Origin: Chinchilla lanigera
Taxonomy: Eukaryota; Chordata; Mammalia; Rodentia; Chinchillidae
Assembly (NCBI RefSeq): GCF_000276665.1
Contig: NW_004955404.1
Span: forward strand, 33,420,422-33,484,421
DNA length: 64,000 nt
Direction of reading: 5' to 3'
The number at the start of each line of letters is the position of its first letter. Within the stretch, counting starts at the first letter, position 1. Below, in pieces: positions 22,111-34,135 of the stretch. A model generated the notes under the pieces. The model was not told where the DNA came from. It ran no database searches and saw only the letters and a list, made by a program, of their open reading frames with translations. Made by a program: the position numbers and the translations under genes.

Positions 22111-23990
22111 AAAAAAGGGATAACCATAGGCACAACCTTCAGATTACTCATTAATGCCCTACCTACTACAATTTACTTACAGACCAGAGAGTTAGTAAAG
22201 CTGCTGAAGCTGGAGTTTTTTTTGTTTTGGAGGTTTTGTTGTTTTTGACAATTGAATAGCTCTCTGCTTTCTAAAATATTTTCTTGATCTTGAAAATTTT
22301 TTTTTCTCTCTCACAATGCCTTAAGGCTGACAGAGCTTTTAAAATAGTATCTGATCTAATCCCTTTCTTTACTAAAAGAAGACTATAACTTTCCCAAAGT
22401 CACTAATCTGATGTCACCTACCTCGGGGAAAAGCTACCCACTCTTCTGATAGGTAAAGATGTTTGCGTTGTTGGCCTTGTGAAATGCAACTCTCCACTGA
22501 TGGTCACATATACAGACCTGCCTCTTACCACCCTACCCCTGTAAAAGACAATTCCCTTTCCTCTTCTGTAAAGCTGGAGAACATACCCCATTTCACAAAC
22601 TAGGAGAAAAGGTACTAGTCAAGGAAAACTTCACACAAAGTATAGATTTTAAATATATAACTGAACAAATAGAAGATATTTTTACACGAGCCATAACAGA
22701 TTTGGGAATTATTTGCTTAGAAACACAGGAGGATTTTAGGGCAAAACCTCCTTGTATCAAGGTAAATGACTGCCAGAGCCGCTGGGGACCTCCACTGGGG
22801 ACCTCAGCTAGCCATGGTGCAAAAAGCTGCCCTGGAACACTGTCACTTCCAAATCCAGAGAAACCAATTCAGTGAACAGAGAAACAGAGAACACCAGTAT
22901 CATTAGAATTGTAGTCCCTTCTACAGTCATGGTTTTGGAATTTGTAAATGCACATCTACAGATACATGAAGTGGTAGATTTGTTTACTTAACTCGGCTTC
23001 CTACTATTATTGCTCTCATTATGATCGTGAAGTGTTTTTACGTTTCTGAAGCTTGATTCATTAAGTAATTGCCATCCTCCTATCTGGGTCATTGGTCATA
23101 TTTATTGCAAAAGAAAAATACAGATCATTATTCAAGAGCAAATTCCACATATTTTCCACGTCCTAAACTTTTCAACCTCTCTTATTTTGTTCAAGGCTGA
23201 TTCGTTCCAAGGAACAGCACATTCCCCAGAGGTAATCAGACTGCAGCAGGAGGGGGGCGGGGCCCGTCCTGGACAGACAGACAGGTTGGCGATGTTTTTG
23301 CCATTTGCTGTCCTTAGCATCAGGCTTTGTTTCCTAAACATCTCTCAGAGGCTTTAAAAATAAATCTGTGGTTGAATTGGTTAAAATCACCCTAACTCCT
23401 AAGTCATGGGAGAATTTACACATATTCACACACAAACACACACTTTCCTTTCCTATTCTTCCTTGCAGAATAAGCAGGTCATTGTTTCTGGCTATTCATT
23501 TCACTGTAAAAGAAAACACAAATAAAACATGGCAGGGTGACTAGAACACATTATTCACTTAAACTGCCCCATATTTGAGAAGAATATAGTTTATACAGTA
23601 ATGAGGTAAGTGGAGAGTGTGTAGAGAAAGTGTTCCTGTTTATAAATAATGTATACAACATGTGCCTTGTATCTTTCTCTTGTTTTTTTCATTCCATTCT
23701 TTTCTTTCCACTCCATCCATGCTAGAGTCTAGATTACCCTTTTGTCATTGTGTTTCCTGCATGGCTAACTAAGCTATTTTTAAAACTCCTACAAAATAAA
23801 CAATTCAGACTCTTAAAAGCCAAGGCAATTCGATGCTCCCAAATAAATGGAAGAAAGATCTTTCCACTTTCTAAAATGACCTTTTCTTATAATAGTCAGT
23901 GGGCTCAATAGGGAGGGAGGAAAGTGAGCCCAGCTCGGACCAACGGCTCACTGCCAGCCCGGTGGAGGAGCTTTGAGTACAGATCTCATT
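22111..23990. other. Single-copy-looking non-coding DNA
   Basis: This stretch is poor in recognisable repeats. A GC-box-like GGGGGGCGGGGCC occurs at about 23253-23265 in an otherwise AT-rich setting. No coding frame is convincing. Confidence 0.5.
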
Positions 23991-24085
23991 GGCCCTCACC
24001 GCCCTCCATAAGGTTAAAATTATTATCCCTACTTCACAGATAAAGAGCAAAGACTCAGGGAGGTAAAATGACTTAGAGGATTATA
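23991..24085 (+). mobile_element. Possible MIR-type fragment
   Basis: 'attattatccctacttcaca' and 'gataaagagcaaagactcag' then 'gaggtaaaatgacttag' resemble the conserved MIR/L2-associated segment. Orientation and family are tentative. Confidence 0.5.
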
Positions 24086-24442
24086 AAACAATAACTAGAG
24101 AGGAAGGAGCAAAATAGACAGTGGCCCATCTTACTCAAAGGCAAGATGTTCTTTCTGTGCTGCTCAAAGGTGAATATTCTTTTTCTGTGCCAAGATACAA
24201 GAGGTAGTTTCCATTGTCTACGTAGTTTTCTTTGTTGTCGTTGCTTGTTTTGGTTTGTTTGTTTTTTAATTTCTGTATCACTTGATTTGTCAGAAGGAGA
24301 CAGAGAATCAGAACCTAGGAACTACAGTGCCTTCAAGCTCAGTAAGGAATTTTCTGCGGGCACCTAAATTTTAGGCCATGGTGATCAGTTCTCTCTTGAG
24401 TCCAATAAGTTCCCTTGGTGAGGCAAAAACAAAGAAATCCCA

Positions 24443-24443
<1 letters not shown>

Positions 24444-24486
<43 letters not shown>
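24444..24486 (+). repeat. (CA)n microsatellite
   Basis: An uninterrupted CA run of about 43 bp is followed by TG and more CA. It is a probable length polymorphism. Confidence 0.95.
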
Positions 24487-24489
<3 letters not shown>

Positions 24490-24596
24490 CTCACACACAG
24501 AACCAATGAGATATTTGGAAATATATTGAAAAAGGGTTATGAGTTGAACTCTCACTCAGAATGGTCCTCCCTGGATTCCTCTTGAAAAGTACCACA

Positions 24597-24680
24597 GGGT
24601 TGGGGATGTGGCTCAGTGGTAGGGTTCTTGCCTTACATGCACAGGGGCCTGAGCTCAACTCCCAGCGCTCCCAGACTACC
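24597..24680 (+). mobile_element. ID SINE, older subfamily
   Basis: 'gggttggggatgtggctcag', 'tggtagggttcttgcc' and 'gagctcaactcccagcgct' give a diverged ID without an obvious poly-A tail. Confidence 0.85.
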
Positions 24681-24959
24681 ACCGCAGTCCTACTGTAGCC
24701 TCAGAAACCTACGCACATGCAGACACTTGATTTGCACTGGCTTGTTCCTGACCCTTGCTGCTCAGAAAGCCGACAGCACTAGAAACTCGGGTGTCTGCTG
24801 TCCTACACATGAGACTCACTGAATCCTAGGCCATAAGAGGATACATGGCAGCAGTTTTTGGTTAAAAGAAAGGAAATTCTTAAATACAGACCATTTTTGC
24901 TTCCTGTATCTAGGATACGTCCTTTCACATTATGATAGTTTCTCTGGACCCGTCCGGCG

Positions 24960-25150
24960 GCCAGTAAATAGTATAAAGTCAGGCTGACCTAGTTTGGGAT
25001 CCCCGGTAAACAATTCACTGGTTAAATGAACCTGTTTCTCTGTGATCTCATTTGCAGAACAGTGATACTAATACCAACCTTACCACATTGTTTTGAGGAT
25101 TAGAGATAATGGAAGTGAAATGCCTAGAAGATACTCAGACAAGAGCCCTG
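24960..25150 (+). mobile_element. MIR SINE
   Basis: MIR order is visible: 'aagtcaggctgacctagttt', 'cctgtttctctgtgatctca', 'tttgcagaacagtgatacta' and 'ttttgaggattagagataat'. Confidence 0.75.
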
Positions 25151-26649
25151 ACATCTTTGCTTCGTTACTTTAGCCCTAAATAGTAACCAGGCCTAAAATC
25201 TTAGTTTGAAAGCTTCACAGAGGTTTATTCCAACAACACAGAAATACAATCCTCACATTCTTGAAGCATACACTTTGAACACTTTCTGCTTTGAGAAAAA
25301 AATGGTCTCGACCCAAGCAAAAATGATGAATTAATTAATTTTCAGCCATATAGAGAATTACAAAACAAGCAAGTTAAGGCTGTTTAAAAGAGTTCAAATG
25401 GCACGGCATAAATTATTGATTAATTTGAGCAAGGCAGAAGAACTCAGTCAAGTGTTAAGAAGAGCACCTAGGACATGGAGCGCACTGAATTTCTTTGGAG
25501 AAAAATGCTTTTATATCCATAACGTAGAACATTAGTTCTACAATTAAGTTCATATGTTTTTAGCTGTTTTGTTGTTCACAATTTGAGGTAGTGAACTTGG
25601 ATATTTTTTGCTTTACTGTTACTGAATAAATGAGTTCTAAATATGGGAAGGCTTTATTAAATATTCAATGATTACCCTTGTTGTTTGATTTTTAAGAAAT
25701 TGTGTTGTATCATTCCTTCCCACTTGCTCGATAGACATATTCAAAATTTAGAATCAGCAGCGTCAGATTCGTAGTTGTAAAGCTGGCCTCCTCAGACGTG
25801 CTGGGTTACCGCCACAACCCATTCGGGCCCCTGTGCTCAAAGGCAAACACCATACCAAAGGGCTGAGTCAAAGCCGCCGGCACTGCCACACATCCTGCAG
25901 CCAAAATCCTCATCCATTTTCAAGACTTAACAAATGCACGATCTTTGAAACCCAAATTGACATGGGAAAAATGCCCTGAGATTACACTGATGTCACCCAG
26001 TGATAACTTGACCTCACAGAACAGAACTAGCTGAAAAATCCGAACCATCTCTAAATGCATGGGTCTGTTTCACTTTCACCAGGAAATGAGTTTAGATTTA
26101 GATGTAATCACCCTCTCGGGAGAACTAAAGGAGCTATCTCTGAGGGAAAAAATCACCGCACTGTTCACGTCATGTGAAGAGCTTTAACTTGAGCTACTGG
26201 AACTTTGCTCACAAATGTGACCTAAGGATACAGCCAGTGTTCATGGAATTGTGGAAGTATAATTAATGCAACAGTTCATAATGTTGATGAGATGAATTTT
26301 AAAATGCTTAATATGGATTTTGACTGTTTCTTATGCAGGAAATTCTTTGAAAACTGTAAAAGAGAGCATGGCCTTGACTATTTACACTTCACGTAGTATA
26401 AAATACTATTGAAATATCAAAATTCCTGGCTCTGAAAAGGGAGAATAACAGTGGCTAATATAACCTTCCTGAGGGGAGCATTATGAGGGGAAAAGAACCT
26501 AATATATGTAAAATGGCTTTGAAAATTCTAGGACAGAGATGGTAAACTCAAAAGTCTACAGGAGCCAAGAGACAAAATAAATGTGTAAATCAGGCTGAGT
26601 GTGACAATAAGGGTGGAGAAGTCTGGCTGATGTCTTACTGATATGAAAG
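25151..26649. other. Single-copy-looking non-coding DNA
   Basis: No repeat is recognised over about 1.5 kb. The segment 25740-26230 has a balanced, complex base composition, suggesting a conserved non-coding element. That cannot be tested from one genome. Confidence 0.45.
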
Positions 26650-27365
26650 GGACAATAAAACATATCTGCTGAGGACCAGGTTCCTAATTCATACAGGGCT
26701 GTATTCTCACTGTGTCCTCACGCGGCAGAAGGGTCAAGAGAACACACCAAGGACTTTTTTTTATTTTAAAGAGAATAATAAAAAAAAAAAGAACAATAGC
26801 AAAATACCAATAACATAGACAAAAACAAAACAAAGCAAAAACAATAAAAATGACACAGTTTCAGAGCAAAATGATAGTAATAGCAGTGGTTGTTATGTTA
26901 CACACTGTTATCTTCAAGAAGTTGCTCAGATTACCAGATGTAAGAATGCAAGACTGATCAAACCATTAAAGAGAATAAAAAATAAAAACAAAAACCCCAT
27001 TAGAAATGATACAGAGTTTCACTAAACAAGATGGTAGGAATTCACCAGTGGTTGTTATACTGCATATTGTTGTCTTCAAATTTGTTGTTCAGATTACCAG
27101 ATATAAGCATGCAAAATTGGTTGAAAATGAACAAAAAAAATTTTTTAAAATTAAGCATTAACTTTTCCTTTCAATAAACCATTAGACATCATCATTCGTT
27201 ATCCCAGCTATCACACCAAGGTCTTTTTAAGGATCTCCTTCATGAGAGCTGCATCTTCGTGGCCTCACCGGCTCCCAAGTCTCCACTTCCTACTACCAGC
27301 ACCTTAGAGAACAGATTTCAACTTGGGAACCGGGGCAGGAGGGCATATTCAGTCCATAGCACCAC
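26650..27365 (-). mobile_element. Old MaLR-type LTR, split by an L1 insertion
   Basis: The flank 26690-26756 (ctcactgtgtcctcacgcgg, then cagaagggtcaagagaacac) and the flank after 27228 (ggatctccttcatgagagct through agcacc and tagcaccac) together follow a reversed MaLR-like LTR. The block 26760-27211 is foreign to it. Family and ends are tentative. Confidence 0.5.
26760..27211 (-). mobile_element. L1 3' UTR insertion made of two tandem units
   Basis: The block is bounded by 17-bp direct repeats with one mismatch (CACACCAAGGACTTTTT at about 26743-26759 and CACACCAAGGTCTTTTT at 27212-27228). Two units of about 190-200 bp lie inside in reverse orientation. Each has AAAGAGAATAA, an A-rich segment, CAGTGGTTGTTAT and CAGATTACCAGAT. 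The core is the reverse complement of the L1 3' UTR at 13543-13570. It contains no ORF2 sequence, so truncation was extreme. Confidence 0.75.
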
Positions 27366-29540
27366 TCTTTTCTTCTCTAAGTGTGTTCTCCTTTATCTCA
27401 CGTACCTATCATCTTTGCGTTCTCATGTATTTTGTTTGTTTGCTTCAGCCACTTCTTTGCTGAGCCCTTTGCACTCGACACAGAGTAGTTCATGGGGAGA
27501 ACCATAGCTGTGCTTCTCCGTGAACTACCTACCCATCAGGAATGGGTTATCACTATGGTCCTTGGGAGGCTTGGGACCAGCCAGCACATAGCATATTAGG
27601 CAGTGCAGAACCGCGGACCAGACCAGGAAGGACTTGTTTTCAATGAAACAAGGAGCAGCAGCCAAAACACAGCAAAGAGCAAGAAGAACCTTGTTCCTAT
27701 TCTTTCTCTCTCCCCTTCTCTCTCTCATTGCAGGGCCCAAGACATTTGAGGAAAGGACAGGAGAAAACTCAAGAGCAAAATATAGGGCTTTCTGCCAGGA
27801 GCCATGTGGGGAATCTACGAGCATACTAGTATTCCAAGCTGACAGGTGGATAATACAATTTTTAAGTATTTAGGATGTTTTTTGTAATGTTAATCTAAAT
27901 CTTTTCTGCTGCCAGATAAGTGTGTTCAATACTAGTTTATTTTCATTTTGTTTTAGAAAGTAGACACAGTACAGATTCCTATAAAACTGGAATAATCAGT
28001 GAGACTCAGACTACCTTGCTTGACGGGCACATTTTAACAAAATAAATAAACACGCTTGAGTGACTTGAGTCATGGTCCCCACTCTCCAACCCAACCGTAG
28101 TCTCCGCTGCCCTTATCAGCCTGATTTACACATCTGTGTGGGCTTTGTCCATTCCTGTAGACTTTTGAGTTTGCCAACTAGAGTTCTGTTTTGTTTAGCT
28201 TTGCTTTGCTTTGTTTTGCTCTAGTGCATGCTTGCAGTACACAATGACTACATTCATTGTGGGAAGTTGGTAGTGTACATAGCACATCTTAATTCTTTTT
28301 TCTTCTTTCTGCTCTCCCTTCCCATACCCTCCGTTCATCTCTTCATCCCCTTCCAATGTACAAAAGATCTAGAGCCCTGTTCAAAGCCACTTCACACACA
28401 TTATTCCCCTTGCTCTTTCTAATCCTCTCCCCGCTCCCCAGACAGTTATACTAGCTATGGTCATTCTCTGTTTTTAAAGCCAAGAAATATGGACTTTGAG
28501 GGGCTAATTAGCTTGATGAAAGTTACCGCACAACTAATAAATAGTGCATTCAAAGTCAATACTTTTTTTTCACTATAAAATACTGCCTTTCTAAGTAGAT
28601 CCAGAGTAAATGTCTTCCAATCACCTTGTTTTCAATTGCTTTAAGTTTTCATACACAGTTTTTAGAACAGTGAAAGACATAATAAAGGATGTAGTAATTG
28701 TGAAAGAAAAAGAGCATTATTATAATTGCTCACTTAATGCTTCCAATGAAGGCAAATCGCACACTGCGAATAATTTGCAGTGATGTCCTAGGCAAACACA
28801 TTATGAGGACTATAAAAATGATGTACTGATATCTTAATTACTTAGGCATTTGTTCTTTGTGGACAGCTTCCCAATTCTAGCCTGTTTTCTTTGCTTATCT
28901 CATTGCCAAGTACAGTTGCCTCCATTTACAGGAAAGCAGATATAGAAGAGAAGATCAGGGCAGGGATCAGGGAAGACAATGAAAGCCTCTACGATTTTTG
29001 AAGATTGAGTTACCTCTTTCTGAAGGACCACCCCCCAAAAGATCTGAGTTTTCTGAGCTCAAGATCACAGCAGATGGTATTCTTTATAGTCAGTAAATGA
29101 AGGCAAAGCTGATCGCTTTGCTGAGATGACTTAACTCTTTGAATTCAAAGCTCATCCAAGGACCTGCAAAATTCTTTGTTATAAAATGTTAGTGCCTTGA
29201 AGTACTCTATAAAATAATAAGTCATTTTATTTGAAAAATTATGGACCAAAGCACTGGTGTTCTGAAATTGGGTGAGGGAAAGACTGGTGGAGAGTACTCC
29301 AATGAGGAGTCATTATCACTGTTTAGAAATGTAGGGACAAGCCCATAACGCAAAGCAGACTCGCTCTTCACTGGTTTTAAGTTCTCTAAGACACTGTAGC
29401 AAACTCTTAACTGTCTACGTCCAGCGTAAATCTGTATCCACCCAAGCCCTCCCACTCTACTCAAAAAGTGAACTCTATCTTGATTAAATTATAGACTCTG
29501 GGAGCAGCACCTCGTATTCTCATAAAAATAGTGACATGTA
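27366..29540. other. Single-copy-looking non-coding DNA
   Basis: No repeat family is recognised. Overlapping frames on both strands at 27525-27873 show no domain. One half of a 47-bp direct repeat lies at 28336-28382 (partner at 30460-30506). Confidence 0.5.
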
Positions 29541-29640
29541 GAGGCTGAGGATATAGCTCAGTGGCATGAGTGCCTGCCTGGCAAGTGCAAGGTCCTGAGT
29601 TCAATTCCCAGTTCCCCCCAAAAAATTAAAAATAAAAGTA
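29541..29640 (+). mobile_element. ID SINE
   Basis: 'gaggctgaggatatagctca', 'gcctgcctggcaagtgcaag' and 'cctgagttcaattcccag' are followed by an A-rich tail with TAAA-like repeats. Confidence 0.92.
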
Positions 29641-29995
29641 AATGAATAAATGAATAAAATAAAATTAAAGATAAAAATATTGACATGTATCAATGAAAGT
29701 ATAGATCTTATCAAACTTGGGATAATAGAAACTTAATTTTATGATAGTAGAATTTAACACAATGAACTATGTGTCCTTCAACCAAGTTTCATAAGAAAGG
29801 TGAAATATTATAATTTATTTAATGAAAAAAATTATTAAAATGTTTAGAATTTCTGTATTAGATTTATGAAATTGAAAAATTGGACAGTGTATGGTACTAG
29901 ACTTAAGGGAGGTTTATAATGCTAATTGGATGAAGGAGATGATGCTTAGTACAAGTGCTGTACTAGGTCACAAAAAATAGAGCCTTTAAAATTTT

Positions 29996-30100
29996 GAGGG
30001 CTGGGGAGATAGCTCAATGGTGCAAGCTCCTGCCTGGCAAGCGCAAGGTCCTGAGTTTGATCCCCAGACTAAAAATAAATACATAAATAAATAAAATTTT
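29996..30100 (+). mobile_element. ID SINE
   Basis: 'gagggctggggagatagctc', 'cctgcctggcaagcgcaagg' and 'gagtttgatccccagac' are followed by TAAATAAATA. AAAATTTTGAG before and AAAATTTTGAG after the tail form a target-site duplication. Confidence 0.95.
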
Positions 30101-30169
30101 GAGAAAACTTGGAAGTCTCCTAAAAAAAAAAAAACAAAAAAGCAGTATAAAATTCTCTTTGGCAAGGAG

Positions 30170-30202
30170 TGATTATGCATGCCTATAATCCCAGCACATC
30201 AA
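30170..30202 (+). mobile_element. B1 SINE stub
   Basis: Only about 30 bp remain: 'gattatgcatgcctataatc' followed by CCAGCAC. It may be a 3'-truncated B1. Confidence 0.5.
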
Positions 30203-31584
30203 ACTTGATCTGCTTATCAACATTTGGATGCACATAATCAAATGGACAAAATTTCTTGGAGAAAGAAGCAGTCAAATATATTAAATGAACATGGCAAAGA
30301 AATATAAATGGGTGTTCTGCTTCTGAATCAGATTTCTAGTCCTGGAATGAATCTAATACAAGTACTCAAAAATAAACACACCTGTAATCAAAATCATACA
30401 CAAGTTGAATTTGGAGGTTAAACACGATATATCTTAGTACAAACTTATCTTTATCCCTGCATCTCTTCATCCCCTTCCAATTTACAAACGATCTAGAGCC
30501 CTGTTCCTTCAAAAAGCATTTATAAATGACTGTTTCAGCAATATGCAAAATAAGGACTGCATACTAATGACAGAGGTTTTATTTCCCAGATTAGAAGTTC
30601 TTGTTGTACTTAGAAATACGGAAAGATTTGCCTTTAAAATCTTAAATGGGCGTTCTGTGAATGAATGAAGTACAGAAGTAGCAAGCAAAGTCAGTAGAGA
30701 CTCAACTGTCAGGCAACAAAGTTATGCAAACTTAAACCAGGAAAGAATCTTCATTCAGACCTAAAGAGGATTTGAGCCGTCCTGAGAAATTGTGTGGTCT
30801 GTCTCAACATTGTTAATCACAGGGATTTCTGTAGTTCAATAAAAGTGTGTTTAGTTCTTTATGAGTCCCATAGTTGTCTACTAAAATGAGTTTTAGGGTG
30901 GGGTGAGCAAAGTGGTTTTATAGCAATAAAGGATTATCTTATAGAAATCTGCTCATTCCTTACTTATTTTTTACTGCTCACCAGCATTGACTCAAATTTA
31001 CAACCATTTACTTAGGCATCTCTTAAACTCCTTCTGGAAAAGATTAACTTCACACATAGACATTGTGATATATATGTAATACACAGGTCTGCTGGCTAGC
31101 ATTGTGTCTTTCTCACAAAGTCGACAACATTATGTTTCTATCATAGGGAAAGGAACATTTAAATGTGCTAAAAATTTCCTAGAGTTTTAGAACATAAATT
31201 TAGAAAAGGGCTGTGCTATACAACTTCTAATTAGTCTCAGGATATGGCTGAGAATTATGGTTATATATTTTAGTATTTGCCACTTGAGAAGGAAAAAGTA
31301 TACACAAAACAGATTGAGATCTTTTTAATAATTAATTCTTTATGATCATTATATAAAAAAGCCAAAACAGATGTCCTCCTAACTTCAGAAAAGACCACAT
31401 GCAAACCATTCAAGATATAATGATTTCTCTTCCCTAAACATTAATTGGGCATCTAATAAACACTTCACAGAAGGCTAGATGAAATAAAGCAGAACTTCCC
31501 AAACTCACCTGAATGACTAACAGCAGAAAAAAAGAGAACTCCATAGAATTGGAGGGCACAGATGTACTTTCCTCAGACAGGATA
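30203..31584. other. Non-coding DNA, nothing recognised
   Basis: AT-rich sequence. It contains the second copy of the 47-bp direct repeat (30460-30506). No gene is supported. Confidence 0.5.
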
Positions 31585-31860
31585 GGTAAAGTTATGCTAC
31601 CATAACAAACACTCCTAACATTTGTTTAAAATAAAAAAGACCTGATTCTCACTTCTACCTCAAGATGACTGAGATTATGACTGAGGAATGTGTCTTCTGC
31701 ACCCTAAGAGACAAGCTTATGGAGAAACTGCTATCTGTAATATTGCAAGTCACTTGGGCAGAAAGAAAATATGCTTTTGAGGCTTCACATCAACAAGTGA
31801 TCTGCTCACAAATCATTAGCTGAGACCAGGCATCCAGCTGTGGGAGATAAGAAAGTTAAT
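31585..31860. mobile_element. Possible old ERVL/MaLR-type LTR fragment
   Basis: 'gataggtaaagttatgctac', 'cataacaaacactcctaac' and 'agaccaggcatccagctgtg' resemble an old mammalian LTR, but the middle is poorly matched. This is a tentative assignment. Confidence 0.35.
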
Positions 31861-32336
31861 CCTGCTCAGAAGGAGAAAAAAGACAAATCTCAGTGTATGC
31901 CATATTTTATGTATGAGTTTTATTTTATATATTCATTTATCTTAAATTATTCAAATTCACTCTGCTTTATATCAATCCTTTATTATTAAAATAAAGTTTT
32001 AAATTTTCAACAAGAAAAACTAACAACCAAAATAAGTACTTATTCTTTGCCACTGGGTGCATACAATAGTCAAATCATAAAGGACTGTCTTAAACGTACA
32101 AGAGTCTTTCACTTTATCCTGAGAGCTATGACCAGTTATTGAAGTAATTTAAACTAGGCTGTGAAATAATCAGAATTTTACTTTGAGAAGATCACTTTCT
32201 AATTTCAGAATTTATTAGCTTATATGTAGGTGTACTTCCAAATTAATACACTGCCCCTTCATCTACTACAATAAAACATAAAAATACTTTTAAAAAGAAA
32301 GAAAGAAACGATCACTGTAATTGCCAGTGAGGAATA
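31861..32336. other. Non-coding DNA, nothing recognised
   Basis: AT-rich, no gene or repeat identified. Confidence 0.5.
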
Positions 32337-32350
32337 CAGCACCCCCTTTA

Positions 32351-32551
32351 ATTTTTTTTTNNNNNNNNNNNNNNNNNNNNNNNNNNNNNNNNNNNNNNNN
32401 NNNNNNNNNNNNNNNNNNNNNNNNNNNNNNNNNNNNNNNNNNNNNNNNNNNNNNNNNNNNTTTTTTGGTTTTTCTCCGGTACCGGGAACCGAACTCACGA
32501 CCTTGCGCTTGCCAGGCAGGCGCTTTTGCCGCTGAGCTAAATCCCCAGCCC
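32351..32551 (-). mobile_element. ID SINE, young, with gap 3 in its poly-T
   Basis: Target-site duplications CAGCACCCCCTTTA lie at 32337-32350 and 32552-32565. After the T run and N block the sequence is GGTTTTTCTCCGGTACCGGG, 'ccttgcgcttgccaggcagg' and 'gctgagctaaatccccagcc', a reverse-complement young-type ID. The gap falls in the poly-T tail. Confidence 0.96.
32361..32460. other. Assembly gap 3 (100 N)
   Basis: Exactly 100 N lie within the T tail of an ID. T runs on both edges suggest a failed homopolymer, so the true missing length may be far less than 100. Confidence 0.99.
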
Positions 32552-32565
32552 CAGCACCCCCTTTA

Positions 32566-34049
32566 AACCAAAGGCAAGAAAATTAGTTAGGAGGTCTACA
32601 AAAGCCAGAGGTGAGGATGAACCTGAACAAAATTGCACAATCAGACTGAATAGAAATAGGTGGATCTGAGAAAAATCAAAGTCAAATTGAAAAGACTTAC
32701 TGATTGACTATGAAGGTTAGAAAAATGAGAGGATATAGGCTATTTCAAGGTTTCTCATTTGGCCAACTAGGCAGATATGACCATTTAGTAAGAGGGCAAT
32801 AAAAATGGAAAGGCTGATTTAAGAGAGATGAAGAGCTTTGTTTGGAAGACGTTGAGTTAGAGGGAGATGGTAGGCATGTGTATGTTTAAATATCAAACAA
32901 TTCTTGAGAAATTACTCAGTCCCATTTTAAGTGTGTACAGTTCAAGTGAGACTGACCAGACCTCTACTTCTGACCAGAATAATCTCTCTTCCTAATTCAG
33001 GAGCACATAGGTGGCCCAGTCTAGACCTATAAGAGCTTTCCCAAGGATGTTTTCTTTTTTCCAGGAAAGTTCTAGAAAGACATTTGGGCTTCTTACTGTA
33101 ATCCCATTTGCAAGTATGATAAAAGCCCTAGCTGCTGTTAGTTATGATTGTCACAGCAAGGGGAAAAGATGCCTAAAATTGAACCCACTCAGAGGAGGAA
33201 AAAGAAGCAAGATGCTTGTATATAAATTCCTGGTTTCAGCTATTTCTACACACTTATATGAAGTAATAGACTCATATTTTTGTTTAAACTACATGAAATC
33301 AGCATTCTGTTACTTGTAACTGAGAAAAATTTATTAATCCTTGATAGAGGTGGAACATCTAAAAGGAGTAAGACAGAAGTCATTTGAAGTACTCAAAGCA
33401 TTTGGAGTTAGTTACTTTGGTAATTATCAGGGACTGGAAAGAGAATTTCTACTGGTGTAGTATTCAATTTAACCTTTAAACTTCCTACTCATTCTAAGAT
33501 TTTATAAAAAATGCATTTAGTATTCCTCTAGAAACAGTCTTCTCCTGTCTTCTTTCATACTTTCTTCCCCTGCTTAACGATTATTTTTAAAGAGCTACTT
33601 AGCAACCTTATGATTAGGGGATGAGCAAAGAGGAGAGAAATAAGTAGGGAGATAGTGTCCAGAATAGAGAGGACACTAATTTAGCATTAATCCTAGGAAG
33701 CAGAAAAAAAATCTTCAAGTTGTTTGGAGGTGATTTCCCCACCCTTCATAACAGTTTCTACCAGCTCCATTCAACTTGGCTAATAGCAATCCAGCACGAA
33801 GTGATAAATGAAGTGTGATGTTTGTGTGGATTATGAAATCAGAAGCTCTGAAAGGACGCTGCTAAGACCAGAGGTACAAACCTAACCACAAGATCACAGG
33901 CGGGACGCTGAAGGGGCATCCCCAGTGCCTTTAGCCCAAGTTAGTGAATGACCACTTTCTCATCTTAAAGGCAGGTATGAGGTGCCTCCTCCTCCAGGTA
34001 AGAAGTCCTTCTGAGGGTGGAGCTTCTGTTTAGTCATTTTGATGTCTCT
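32566..34049. other. Single-copy-looking non-coding DNA
   Basis: No repeat is recognised. A 102-aa frame at 33011-33319 has no recognisable domain or signal and is probably chance. Confidence 0.5.
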
Positions 34050-34135
34050 CTTATTTTCTTCCAATAGCCTGTCTCCCCTAGTATCTGATACGGAGTTTTG
34101 CACCCAGTCAGCACTAAATAAATGTCTACCGAGAG
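34050..34135 (+). mobile_element. L2 LINE 3' end
   Basis: 'gcctgtctcccctagtatct', then 'tttgcacccagtcagcacta' and AATAAATG follow the L2 3' terminus. Confidence 0.65.

Noticed and set aside
27525..27873. Opposite-strand frames of 99 and 79 codons
   Set aside because: They overlap each other and lack recognisable motifs. Chance is the simplest explanation.
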